This document shows, one piece after another, positions 11,166 to 23,640 of a stretch of 64,000 nucleotides of DNA (position 1 is the stretch's first letter; each line of letters begins with the position of its first letter). The translations under genes were made by a program, and so were the position numbers. The notes beneath the pieces are model-generated. The model ran no database searches and was not told the origin of the DNA. It worked only from the letters and a program-made list of their open reading frames with translations. The DNA is from Larimichthys crocea. Lineage: Eukaryota; Chordata; Actinopteri; Sciaenidae. The DNA lies in the NCBI RefSeq assembly GCF_000972845.2, contig NC_040032.1, positions 21,872,248 through 21,936,247 on the forward strand, read 5' to 3'.

Positions 11166-14100
11166 TCCAGATGACTCCTAAATGTTGCAGGTAATCTTAT
11201 CACTTTGAGTCCATTTTGTAAAAATAGAATAACAATGAACTTTTAAGTCATAACTTGATGGATTCAATTGGCTCACCAACAAATGGAAACAAGCCAATGG
11301 ATGATTTGATTTTAGTTTGACCTGGCAACATGTGCTTATGTGTAGAAATACAAAAATGAGTGCAAGAAAGAAAAGTGAGAGGATTGCCAAACTTGGAATT
11401 TAACATGTGGGGAACATGAATGTCTGTACCAAATGCCACAGCAATTCATCCAACATTTCAAACTGAAACAAAAATGGCCAGAGGATATTGTTTGGGAATC
11501 ACAAATAAATACCATACTTTGGGCCACCCCATCCAATAGTTGATATGTTTCACTCTGGATTAAAGTGATGGACCAACTGACCAATAGACCTGCATTGCCA
11601 TCTCTAGGGTCTACTAACATAGCTTTAAAATTACGGATGCATCACTTTTTGAATATTCTGAACTTCTTTTTTCAGAACTCCATTTTACCTTGAAGCACAT
11701 GAAAACTGGTTTCATATCATACATTTTTCTCTAAAATGAGTAGTAGTACTTGTGACAAAGCAACAAAGTTAGTACTGCTTCTTCTGAGCTATGCAGGGTT
11801 GTGATTCTCATGTTATGAAATGGTAGGTGGAAACCTTTTCACCTTTCTTCAACACTGACGAGCACACATCAAACCAATAACCAAAAAATCTCCTATTATG
11901 ACATTGTAGGACAGTATCGCTAAACAAAGGAAGCTTTGTTGTAACATGTTTCACAATAATAAGAAGAAGAATTTCAAAATTAGTCATGTCCCACTCAAAT
12001 TTACTGACCAGATTCCAAGAATTATTTCAACACAGGACTGAAATAAAATGATGATTGAAACACAGCAGCTTAAAAGCAGTCAAAATGATTGTATTTCACC
12101 CATTGCGACAAAATCCAAATGTATTCCATCTCATTATCTGTCATGATTTTGCCGTCTCTTGATGGATCTGCTCTCACTCCTTCGGCAAATGGATCTCCAT
12201 GCTGTGTAGCTAAATGAGCCTCCTGAATCTTTCATTAATAATTTCTGCCACATACAGCCTTGATAATTTCGGCACAGGAGGAAGAAAAATAGTGCAGACT
12301 TACCAGAGGAATCCTTACAAAACAAATGTAGATTCACACAGAATCAATATTTTATGATGAGCTCTGTGTTTGTGTTTGTGTGTGTTTGCATGTGGATGCT
12401 TTATCTGATTACTTTATCTGTCAAGTTAGGAAGGGGGCACCAGTTTCCTTCCACATTCACAGACATGCAGAGAAGGTAAGAAAGTGAGTGTGAATGTAAC
12501 CCTGTGTTAGGTATGAGGTATGATAACTGAAAGACCAGACAAGGACAGTCTGAGAGATGCTCTCAAGTTGCACTGAAGGACAGGCAGCATTGTTGTAAGG
12601 AAATCTCAGCCTTGTCTACGTCTGGCTGAGAAAAATCTGTATTTTGCAAGTCAACAAACCAAAACTAATTCATCAAGAGGCTTTTTAGCACAGCTCATAA
12701 CCAGCGAAGCGCAGGATTCTCTATATAAAGAAGATTATTGAAAGACAAACAGCAGTAACCTTTTCATATTGCTGTCAATCTTTTCAAACAGTACTGAATT
12801 TAAATAACAACTGGTAGAGATTCTCCTTGCCTTGCTCTGTATAAAAGCTCTAAATGGGTGAATCTACTGTTTTAACTAGGCTGAGAATCCAATCAGAGAG
12901 CCTATTTTCACAGGCCTTCTCCACCAACATGCTTCAACCTGCTGAAATGGCTAAACAGCCACTGATAAGGATGGACTACAGCCAAACGTGTTGTACCCAG
13001 TCGGCAATGCTCAACAATGGCTTAGTGGCATCCAAAGGCCAACCTGCCCAGGGTATCTTGCCATGCTGGTTGTTTTTTTCATTTACAGATAACAACAGAC
13101 ATGTGCACATAATCAGGGTTGTCTTCAGTCCAACATTAGCACTGCATCAACAAATGTAACCTCTTCAATGGGGGGGAGGTGGGCTCCACTCCAGCACAGA
13201 ACATGGCTGCAAAAACACTGAATTGAACTCAACACTTGCCACAACTCAATGTGACAACATTGGCTTTAGGCAGTCAAATATATAATACATAATATTATCT
13301 TTTACCTTGGCACGATCATCAAAAACAAAGACGATGATGTCACTGTAACAATTTTCTAGAGGAGGAAATCACCAGTATTCCCGGACTACCTGGAAAATGG
13401 ATATGTCACCGGACCTCCTCAGCAGTCCAATTAACAACTTGATAAGCTGGAATTACAAGACACATTACATCTAATATCTATAAACAGATTTTTCTTGTTA
13501 GTACCTGAAGCAACACACAAAGCAGTACTTTAAGTTGTTCCCTGAATGTAGTTCTCTTTTTTTCAGTCTGAACACAGCTTAAGAACATGGACATCCTTTA
13601 CAATCTCTACAAATCACAGAAGATCCTCTGGATTTTCAATGAATGAAACCAAAGCCCTGTCCTCAGAAGTAGGTTGTCCATTAACATTTCACCTCATGGA
13701 TCAGTCATTTCGACAAAATAATCTCTGCTGTGCTGAGGACCCTCTTCATCCATCATACTCAGAAAAATATATTAGCTTATGTTTTTGACTTGTGCCTTTG
13801 TATGAATTATTCATTGGGTTATTCATTATCCTGACTGGACCTGCACGTAGAGGACGAGTCCCATCTACGACTCAACCTCTTCTTCCTTCTTTGAGGGGTT
13901 GGGTAAGCTCTCAAAATAATTGAATTGCGGTTTTAGAGAGTTTAGGCTCTTTTCCATCTTGCTATATTAAAGCACAAAGACAACTGCATTTGTCTGCCAT
14001 GACTGATTTAGTCACAGCTTGTCCTAGTTTGCTGCCAAAATGCAATCAGGATCACACAGGACAGAGGTTAAGACTTTAAGACCTACTCTCAAAGTGCCAT

Positions 14101-15343
14101 CAGGTTTTTAATCCACTGTTGCTGCATATAGCTCTGTCTTAACCAATTTGCAGACAGGTGTACAGTTTTAATGAATAAATGTCTGATTTAAATTAGCTTG
14201 CTGCAGGAGCTGAAGGTGGGGCGAGGCAGAGAATCTGTATAAAAGAGGAAGAATCCAGCTTCTGTTGAGTTGTTATTTAAAAGTTGCATCCTCTCAGCTG
14301 ACCACCAATGAGCTTAAACTCAAGAATCACCTGTTTTGTTCAGAGAGTATCTCTGTCAAAAACCACTACTTTGTAGACACAACTATCTGTCCTATTGCTA
14401 ATTAAACCACAACATCTTGATCTTGTTTTCTGTCTCTACACATTAAAGTGAACATGTAGGTGTGGCAACTTTTTGGTACTTCTTTGACTTTTCTTTCTTT
14501 CAAATATTTTTCTTTCCCCCTAAACTTTCTATAACTCAATATGTATTTAAGTGATAACATGGCACTTTATCAAGTTTTCGGTGACAAACATGACCATAAA
14601 GCATTGATATAACGCTAAATCAAGAAATATTTCATGTCCAACTACCTGTTAGACCTGTTATAATCAACCTGCTATAAAAACCCAGAGAGCATAAAGGTAC
14701 TGTCATCACCAATCACAGATAGATCATAATATATATTTAGCCATGTTTCATAGCTCAGGTCTCTGAGACCCCCCCATCTGAAGTGATGTGTAATTTAATC
14801 AGTTCAAAATCATATTTATATACGATTGTCAGAAAATGAGGGCCTGGGGACAAACAGAACAGTAACAGATTAATAACGTTTGACGCCTACAGCACACTAA
14901 TACTAATCTGTCATTAGGTTTTAATCCCCTCATATCATGCCTGTCCTTCATCTCTCATCAACTACCTCCACAAACATACAGTTTATATCCCATGATTCAG
15001 TCTGCTACAGGTTTGCATTTAAAAAACATGTTTCGGGACAGACAGATGGATGCACATACCATGCGGCTGTTGGAGGTTATTTAGCAATAAGGTAGCCACA
15101 GCAATATGTCAGGACACAAATAAAATTAAATTATAACTACACCGTGTCTCATTCTGTTCCACATCTCTCTCTCTATCTCTCTCTCACTCTACTGCAGCAA
15201 TGTCAGTCCGACAGACTGAAAATGAAAATCGTTGCGACTCAAATTGGATTTCCACTGATGAAGGTCATTTCGCTGGGAACGAAGAGCAGACTAATTTACG
15301 AAATAAGGATTGATTCTGATTGTTCTGTAGCTCATTTCTTCCA

Positions 15344-15344
15344 C

Positions 15345-15375
<31 letters not shown>

Positions 15376-15382
15376 CACACAC
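15344..15382. repeat. (TA)n-(CA)n compound microsatellite
   Basis: About ten TA units run directly into about nine CA units (one AG interruption). Confidence 0.95.
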
Positions 15383-16369
15383 TCATACTGTATACTGCCT
15401 TTCTCTGAACTCTGAACGTGACAGTGATGTTCAGTGTGTCAAACTTATAACTCTAAAAGTCTTTGGCATTCAAAGTGAAACAAATAAAACATCGCAGCTA
15501 ATCTTGGTGTCAAATTATTTTCTCCATCTTTCACTTATAGAGATGTGATGCCTTTGTTTATTTTATTTGTTTTATATATTTTATTTCTAATGTTTGATAC
15601 CCTAAATTTTACTCACTTTGTGATGGGGTCAGATTCCTTCTTTATCCAGAATGAGTTTCAACAACCAAGTCACAACTTTGCTTCTCTGGAGTTGTGGGTC
15701 ACATTTGTAAATGGAGAATGGGAAATGTCAGTGGACAGCTACAGGAATATTTGCTGGCATTTATATGGGTTATTAATGACATTTACAAGATACACTCACT
15801 TGAAAAGATACATACATAGATACATAATACAATCCCAACTGCAACTTTCAGTCTTTTGTTGCCCATCACAACTCTTTTGTAACGTACTGAAGGCATCAAA
15901 TTCAGAATTAGTGTATATTTACAAAAAAATAAATCTTTATTCTTGTATTCCTTCTTTGTGAGGCGCTTTGTTTCAAGTTTATTTAATTTATGTAGCACTT
16001 CATAAGCAAACAGCTTTTTGCACCAAAGGGGAGCCAGATAATTACATCTGATACACATATAATGCAGAGGGTATCTGCGATTTACATTTTACTTTATTTC
16101 AGAGTTAGAAGGTTTCAAATGATGTTCAGATTCTAAAGCCCTCTGACTTTTTCCTTGAACTAGGTTGAATTTAGTAAGACACTAATTACATTTGAAGTTG
16201 ATACCCCTCATTAGTGTGACAGAAATATATTATACTTTAATTAAATTAGTGTCAAATTACTTCAGTGTTGCAGATTAATTTCACAAATTTTTAATACTGG
16301 GACACCTTTGCTTAGCACCAGTGAGCGAAGCTGCTAATGTTTTTTTCAAACAAAATATTCCACTGCTCT

Positions 16370-16560
16370 TGTGAACTCTATTATAAATCCTCTCATTTCG
16401 CCCCTGGGGCCCCTGTTATGATTTAAAGCTGCTTTTTTTATTTTTCTACCCCAAATGTCATTAAAAAGGGCGGTTGTTGGAGCATCTACAAGGATGATAC
16501 AAGCTGGCCTGGCAGGGATTTTAAAAGGCCCCACTCTCCATCCTCCCATTCTGTCTCTAT
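16370..16560. promoter_or_regulatory. Constrained-looking non-coding island
   Basis: A stretch of mixed composition in AT-rich surroundings, without repeat signatures. It has dense TAAT/ATTA-type and palindromic words (CCCCTGGGGCCCC at about 16400, ATTTAAAGC, CATTAAAAAGG, TTTTAAAAGG). The texture resembles vertebrate conserved non-coding elements. No function can be read from sequence alone. Confidence 0.25.
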
Positions 16561-17942
16561 CTTTGTCTCTCTTTCACCCTCGGGGATTTAGTTCATCCAA
16601 ACCAGCGCTGGCACTGGATCCAGAACACAGAAGACAGCTCACAGGGTTAATAGTTACTGATGCAGCAATAAGAAATAGTACGGATCTGCTCACGGCTTTG
16701 CAGCCACACTGTAAAATTATTTCAAGGCAGCATTAGATGTCTGGCTTTTAAAGCTAGAATCGGGTAAAGAAGGGGAGGAGAGGAGCTTGGAAAAGGATAA
16801 AGAAGAACAGCAGGGGGTAGAAGACGAAAGGGAAAATAAAAAAAAAGGAGAAGCATGAGTAAAATATAGTGGAACAGGTGGAAAAAGAAAGAAAAAAGCA
16901 AACAGGGTTGGTTTTCTGGAGCATGAAATGCAAAATAAATTCCTATGCACACAAACAGTAAAGAATTATTTTGAACAAAAAAAGAAGAGGTGTAGGAGCG
17001 TATCATTCCTGTGAGATCTCCTGGCCTTGGTACTCCTCTCCAGCCCCCTTCCTCACCCCAAACACACCCACTTTCTTCACAAATAAAGAACAAGAATTGC
17101 TCAGCGGCCTTATCAACTGGCACCAGCAGGGAATCTCCAAATGTACGAGCTTACGTCAAGCAAGCTTTTATTTATGTAACACCTTATATATCCAAGATAT
17201 AAAACATTATGACTATAATTCAATGAAGACATGAGAAACAGATGTGGAGGAAGATAGATAAAGACTCTAGAGATTAACTGGAAGGATTTAAATTTAAACT
17301 ATTTATGACTCAAGACAGAACTGTGTGCTTTCCTACAATGCTGAAAGCTGATTTATGTCATTATGTTAATAATAAGAATGTGTTCGAACAGATTGGATTG
17401 CCCTCAGGTTTGTCTGGCAGGGGTGAGAACCAGATACACTAAAGGCCCAGTATGCTTCAGACAAAGTGGTTGTTGGGTCATCCTTCCACATCTTTCCCAC
17501 ATCTATATGTCTAATTTTTGTAACTTTCTGAGTGCAGAGGGCAAGAAAAGAAAGGCAGTGTTTGTCACACAGCTACTTTCGGCACTTTTAACATGTAGAG
17601 CTAAATGCAACCCTATGAATGGTTTGGAGAAGAGACTGACCCAGCTGACATCCTGCAATGCTCTAATCTGACAAGACCAAAAGATGAAGCTGCTGTAAGC
17701 CTTGCAGTCCATCATGCATCACGTTATAACAAGGACAGCTGCTATCTCATTAAGCTGGAATTATGCTTCTCAAGGTTGTACGAAAGCGACTGTACAAGAA
17801 TGCTGCTATATGTTCCTTTTATACTAACCGGGTATATAATATGTGTCCACCAGGAAAAAAGGACATATTGCCCAAACCACAATATAAAGAAAGCATAACC
17901 CCGGTGACAGTGCATCACTATGAAAGAATAAACATGAATTTA

Positions 17943-17972
17943 CATTTACATTGATGAACATCAATGTAAATG
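17943..17972. other. Perfect 14-bp inverted repeat with 2-nt spacer
   Basis: CATTTACATTGATG (17943-17956), the spacer AA, and the exact reverse complement CATCAATGTAAATG (17959-17972). It could form a tight hairpin or cruciform. It is not followed by a T-tract and is not in a gene. Confidence 0.95.
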
Positions 17973-19498
17973 GACAAAACAGGCTGGGCAGTCTTGATGA
18001 ATTTAGTTTTATACACTCTGCTTGAAGATCACTTTCTAAAATGCACACCCACACTCTGAAATGGGAAACAGATAAACAGGATGTTGGTGAATCAACCAAT
18101 TAGCTTGCTTGATGTGCACGTCCGCACTTGGGAGGAATAGCCATATGCTTGCAGAGGAGTCAATGTGCACAACACCCTTATCTTGCAAAGGCGTTTCATA
18201 TGTATAATTCCACATTTACTTGTGCATTAAAGAGGCCACTGACAAACAAGGCTAATGTTCATTTTAAATTATTTTAAAGCACAGCAGTAAGGTGTAAAAT
18301 GTGAGCTGGACCCAATGCCCAAGATATCACTACCATGAGAACAGTGCTTACAGCTTTAGAGACCCGGTGATAGAATTACTAGAAAACATACTTATAATTG
18401 TCTGCATCTGGAGTAAACTGTGTAAAACCAAAGTATAGTGTACTTCGAAACAAAGTTCCAGTGCATCTTGACCATCCAATCAAGCTGCACTTGCACATAA
18501 AAAAACGTGTAACGTGTTATTGTTACTAGAAGTCTGTGTTAAAGATGGAAATAAGAGAGAATATTCTCAATATTCTGTATTCAGAGCACAAACACTATGT
18601 GCCTTTTAATTAAATGACAAGGGCGCAGTGTCAGACATTGGTTCACCCCCTACACACATCCCTGCAGGCATGTGGTCTGTAAATAAAAAGTTTTAGAGAT
18701 CTATTTTGGAGTTGGATAATCAAATCCCTTTTGTTTATTCATTTTCCAAATATAATTCCCTTCTAAAAGAGGCGTATATCCATGAAATATGCATGATCCC
18801 TCCAAAAGTAGGAAGAGGCAGGGAAAGAAAACAAACACAAAGACATTGTGTGGTAGACAAACACAGGCAGTACACCCTTCAGATTTTGTCGGTAACCTTG
18901 GAAATGAAAAATGGAAAATGGCTGTTAATGAGGACAGTAAATGATTATCCTATTTTCCCAGACATCTCCCATTTTTTTGCCCTTTCTTAAACCACCAGCA
19001 AGTATTCTTTTGTATCCTTTTCATTATGTTCTCCTCAAGATGGTAATGTCCTCTTGATTTTTTCCTTCACATTACAGCCTCATAAATTATAGTTTCTATT
19101 GGAGGATTGGTCCATGAGCATTCCCCGTTGCTAGCGTAGGATAATGGGACTGGATGCTATTTGTGAACTCACCACAATACTGAGAGAAAAATTCAAATGT
19201 CAGAATCAACTGTATGAAGAAAGAGTACAATATAAAGAACCATCCTGTTTTGTTTGGTTGTTTACTTCTGCAGATCACTTTCAGTTTAATGTTGCAGTAC
19301 TACCCTCTTCATCAGTTTTCATGAGCCATTCTCAAGCTGTTGCAGACAGCTTTCGACGCCAAATGAAACAGTGAGATGCTTCAATTTAGAGGGAGAATGG
19401 GAGTGCTAAAATGTTGACGTATTTTACTGTGGGGTAAAATAGACTCAACTTAATGATTTGAAATAAAGACTTGAAAAGAGTGTTTTTTTTTTTTATAG

Positions 19499-19807
19499 CA
19501 CCAGTGTGTAGGAATTAGTGGCATCTAGCACATTAAGTGGTGGTTGCAGAAATTACAGTGGGTGGAAAATGGGTGAAAAAAAAACACATGTAGTGTTTGG
19601 TTTATGTGATCTGGGCTACTGTAGAAAAATGGCAGTTTAACATAATGGACACTGTGGAAGATAACATGCAGCATCTGTAAGATATAAAAGGCTCATTGTA
19701 AGATAACAAAAACACAATGATATAAATATAAATGAAATGAAAACATAGTTGTGCATATTTTATTATATTTCTGCCATATCCTGTAAATAGAGTCCCGTAA
19801 ATCTGAC
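19499..19807 (-). mobile_element. Short inverted-repeat (TTAA-type) MITE copy, reverse orientation
   Basis: Starts CACCAGTGTGTAGGAATTAG followed by TGGCATCTAG and TGGTTGCAG, and ends with ...ACATAGTTGTGCATATT...TTTCTGCCAT. This is the reverse complement of the element at 38861-39163. It is diverged, with deletions. Confidence 0.7.
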
Positions 19808-19879
19808 AAACATCACATCAGCCAATCAGCTTACATTTAAATATCTTGTTGGAATAAGAGTAAACATCATTCAATTACT

Positions 19880-20262
19880 ATAACACTCTCCTGACGGCCC
19901 TCCCAGCCTACAAACCTTTCAAAACCCTTTCAGAGGATCCACAATGTGGCAGCACACCTGGTTTTCAATCAACCCAAAAGGTCACATGTTGTGCTGCTCA
20001 TTGAGCTCCACTGACTACCTGTGGCAGCCTGTATTAAATTCAAATCACTAATGCTGAAGTGAAATACTACTGAAGACCCAGCTCTTCAGAGAGTGCCTCC
20101 TTTTCTAGCACTACCAACAACTGTACATGCTAAATTTATCCCCCATTAGCACTGTCACAATATTTATTGCTGCACTAACGTGTCCTTGTCACATTGTACC
20201 TTGATTGTTTCCCATTTTTTGTAAGTTGCTTTGGATAAAAGCTAAATGACTAAATGTGACAT
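19880..20262 (+). mobile_element. L2/Rex1-like LINE ORF2 end and 3' tail, degraded
   Basis: Translation with frame jumps gives IHNVAAHLVFNQPKRSHV, LIELH-LPVAACIKFKSLML and further pieces, the well-known C-terminal motif of fish L2/Rex1-type elements (QNAAARLVFN, SLHWLPV, IKFK). It ends in the family tail GTAAGTTGCTTTGGATAAAA. Stops and frameshifts show it is dead. Confidence 0.8.
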
Positions 20263-21007
20263 CAACTAAGGCCCTATAAAGACTGTTGTATATTAGAAGG
20301 AGTTGAATGTGTGTGTGAAATGAAAAGAGTAATTGAAATATTTATTTTTAATTTAAGATAATTTAAGAAAGTCTTCAGAGCTCATGGAGTCATTTGATCA
20401 TGTCCAAAGGCAAAACGATAATACCCATTTCCACACAAAAAAAGCTTTGCCATCACAGAGGTATGAGGTGAGATGAAGTGCACAAATAGAGATTATGTTG
20501 CACACATTCTCTCCTTTGAAGATGTTTAGGATGTCGCATGTAGAAGTGACAGAAGCAGTGGCACGAAGAGCGCGAAAAAGTGCTTGAGAGAGAGATTCTT
20601 CCCATAGTGCTAACTTTCTCAGCTCCATACCTCCGTCAAGTGCTTCTCAATTCTGTTTCTGGAAACTTGTCAGATGCAGCTCCTCCAATTTCAACATCAG
20701 AAAGATGAGGATAAAGGGGGATTCAAACACTGCTCAACAATCTGAATCGTTTTATTTAAAGCATTCGACGCCTAAACAGTACCCACACATTCAAACTCTT
20801 TCTGCAGAAATAGCAGCCTAGTTTTCATTAAAATATAAGCTCCAGGGGCAGAATGGATTTTGTGAACACAACATCCATCCGATTGTTAAAAGTGAACGAA
20901 GAGTGATGTGTTTCTGACAGTCGGGTGTTAACTGTGTCACATCAGTCTTCACTGGACAGTGAAGATTCAACCTATGTCATTCTGTGATAGAATAAAATGG
21001 TAGAACG

Positions 21008-21050
<43 letters not shown>

Positions 21051-21920
21051 TGTGTGTGTGTCTCTCAGGCAGACAGACAGGACTGAGAAGGAGATAATTA
21101 CCATCTATAGATTCCCTTCAGACTCCTCAGAGACAGACAGAGACTAAAAGAAAGAGACGGGAATAAATTGAAATAGATAAAAGAATTAAAAATGAGGGAA
21201 GTGAAGAAGAATAACTGAGAGGGGCAGGCAGAGAAACATCAGTGCTAAGTGTCGAGATGGTAAGTTTCATTACCCATTATTAAAAGAGCCACATATTATC
21301 CAGGTCAGGGCAGCAGATAGCCTTACACAGCCAGGCTGAGAGTCCTTTGGGCCCTTTTAAATTTAAATGGGGTACTTGCAGGTGGCAGGAGATGAAGAGA
21401 AAGAGGTGATGAAGGTGAGGGCATATGAGACTCATGACTAATGTCAGGAAACAAGGGAGATGACTGATGGCTGAGGTCAACAGAGAGAGGACGATTGACA
21501 GCTGCTAATGCCTGTTTGTGCAATGGTGTGCCCTGTATAGGCCCCTCTCAGGTCTGCACTAATGGTATACACTATAATACCTCTGTGATGTAAGCTCTTC
21601 TTTCCTCTTTCTCTTCATCCTGAAGAGAAAGAGCCTCTGTCACCTCTCTTCTTCCTGCCAAGTCGGTTACATCATAGACTACAAAGTCAATACTTGCTGT
21701 GCTATGGTCCCGAACGTGCCAAACTGGCACTTACTCCTCAGGCGTCCTTGTGAATGCATGCCTTCATGGATGATTATGATGGTAGGCTGGGCTAAATGTG
21801 TGAGCCTTGCCGCTGAAGCAGCCCTGGATATCTTGGAAGAGCACCGTATAGAGGTCGGGGGGCATAATACAGGGCATAAGTCCTCTAACTTGGCTCCCTC
21901 TGTTACTGACTCCCCTCTTG
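20263..21920. other. Gene-free stretch with TG microsatellite
   Basis: No conserved protein in any frame. It contains the (TG)n run at 21010. The part at about 21280-21540 is less AT-rich and of non-repetitive texture but unidentified. Confidence 0.5.
21010..21061. repeat. (TG)n microsatellite
   Basis: About 25 TG units with one AG interruption at 21049-21050. Confidence 0.97.
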
Positions 21921-22437
21921 ATCAAATCAAAACAAATTGTATTTGTATAGCCCAAAGTCACAAAGTACATTTACATTACATTCACATTACAATCTGTACA
22001 GAGAGTGACACCCTCTGTCCTTAGACCCTCAGTTCGAGTGAGGAAAAACTTTCCGACAAAAAACTTTTAACAGGGAAAAAAGGTGGAAGAAACCTCAGGA
22101 AGAGCCACAGAGGAGGGATCCCTCTCCCAGAATGGACAGACGTGCAATAGATGTCACGTGTACAGAAGAAATCAACACAAACATATTGTACAATTACAAT
22201 GAATGATAAAATGACAATGAATTACAATGAATGATAAAACGATTACAGTAGCAGTAGAACCTGTTGTAGAGATAGAGAGACACAGATGCACAGCAGCAGC
22301 AAATCATAAACTAACTATAAACTGTAATGGAGATATGATAACAATAATGACAGTAGTAATATGTGTAGTGAATGTCATGCAGGACCACAGCAGCAGCCAC
22401 GAACCCTGAGAACCTGCTGGACGAGAGAGAGCACAGA
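21921..22437 (+). repeat. High-copy teleost dispersed repeat, copy 1
   Basis: TTTGTATAGCCCAAAGTCAC, AATCTGTACAGAGAGTGACA, GAGGAAAAACTT, GGAAGAAACCTCAGGAAGAG, GAGGGATCCCTCTCCCAGAA, GATGTCACGTGTACAG and CCTGCTGGACGAG occur in the same order as in the second copy at 42668-43519. This is a very common percomorph interspersed repeat without coding capacity. A (GA)n tract follows about 90 bp after its end. Confidence 0.85.
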
Positions 22438-22526
22438 AACTCCGGGGAAGAAGTTTAGTTAGTAACATGCATTAACATGCATTAATGAGACATGTATGTT
22501 TACAGATGGTGGTGGTAATGGTAATG

Positions 22527-22528
<2 letters not shown>

Positions 22529-22595
<67 letters not shown>
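22529..22595. repeat. (GA)n microsatellite
   Basis: About 33 GA units with one AAAG interruption. Confidence 0.97.
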
Positions 22596-22599
22596 CTTC

Positions 22600-23640
22600 C
22601 CAATCGAAGACTTGCCTGATGGTGAGAAGGAGGCTCTGCCAGCACGAATGAATCCCACTCCTCCCCTGCCTGCCAGCCACCTGCCTACCAGCGGGGCTCT
22701 GTCCCAGGTCTTCCCAATCATCATTAAGAAAGAGGCCACTCACAACAACGTGCCCATACCAGCAGAGCCACCTGCGCCTGCCCCCAGCGAAATGTTAGGA
22801 GACATCTGCAGGAGACCAGGCGTCCTCCAGTGTGGCCACATTTTCCCTCAGTTTGGCCCTTTCTCTAAACCGTCGTCTTAACCAGGAAACTGAAAGAACC
22901 TATGTCGTATAGGCGTTGCCCTCTAAGGTGGATTTGAGTGGTTTCATCCCTTTCACAATCAGCAACCTTTGATTACAAGCAAAGAATGTCTTCCACCAGC
23001 AGTGTCCAGTGTGCCAGGCAGGCAACATTATAGATTTCAACCTACTCATCCGTTGTCAGTTGTGCTTGGGAATATGCTGCCTCTTTATACAGTGGACAAT
23101 GTGCCCATGCTGAAACCAGCAAGGGGCAAGAATCAGACATCTCCGTCCCCTCCATCAATGGTTCTCTATGAGGGTTGCATTGTTCCCCTGTTCCCAGTGG
23201 ACAAACAGAAGTCTGATAGCAAACCTTTGGGTATGCGCCCAGGGCACATGTGCTTGCCACAGCCCAGGTGGCCAGACTTGACCCTATGTGGCCTTGTTTT
23301 CAAGCCATCAGGGCTTTCCAGTGAGCCTGGAAAACTAAAAGAGCCATGTTCACCTCCATTCCCATCATGACGATGGACAGAGTGTGGTTCTCCTCCTAAT
23401 CCTCCAACCAATGCTGGCAGCACTTTCTGGGGCAAAAATCAACATGCTGGGACAAGTGACCCCAATCTCCACCAGGGACCTGCCAGCCACTGGGCACAGT
23501 GTGCCTTCCAGGCTTCAGTGGCAAGAAACAACATTGCCCTGCTGGCATATTTGTTGACAGAACTAGCCACTGAAACCGGATGCCCTGTCCCCTGAACATG
23601 CAGAGGAAATCTCTATTGGCATCAAATGACAGAATATAGA
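22600..23640 (+). pseudogene. Proline-rich coding-like relic, family unknown
   Basis: This 1-kb stretch is clearly richer in G and C and poorer in stop codons than its surroundings. Successive + strand frames read like protein: from about 22594 SFPIEDLPDGEKEALP...QVFPIIIKKE to a stop at 22881; from 22969 a 133-codon proline-rich frame (LPLYTVDNVPMLKP, SMVLYEGCIVPLFPVDK) to 23370; then, after a frame change, GSPPNPPTNAGSTFWGKNQ...ARNNIALLAYLLTELATET to about 23600. Each segment is broken from the next by a stop or frameshift. I could not assign a family; it may be a degraded processed gene copy, a transposon ORF or an exon cluster of an unrecognised gene. Confidence 0.3.

Larger units (their letters stand above)
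9961..19498. other. Gene-free AT-rich stretch
   Basis: About 9.5 kb without a recognised exon. Internal features annotated separately are a repeat fragment at 10994-11165, TA/CA microsatellites at 15344, a constrained-looking island at 16370-16560 and a perfect hairpin at 17943. The 133-138-aa frames near 15144-15961 and 16722-17123 have no conserved motif and follow low-complexity or pyrimidine-rich DNA. Confidence 0.55.

Noticed and set aside
14230..14260. TATA-like sequence (TGTATAAAAGAG) that might mark a promoter
   Set aside because: No open frame or exon structure follows; such words are expected by chance in AT-rich DNA.
15144..15961. Two adjoining open frames of 134 and 138 codons
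   Set aside because: The first runs through TA/CA microsatellites and CT repeats; the second is AT-driven. Neither resembles a known protein.
16722..17123. 133-codon minus-strand frame rich in Phe, Leu, Ser and Pro
   Set aside because: It is the complement of a purine-rich low-complexity tract; the apparent membrane-like protein is a composition artefact.
21010..22595. Regularly repeated DNA considered as a CRISPR-like array
   Set aside because: These are TG and GA microsatellites without spacers, in a vertebrate genome.
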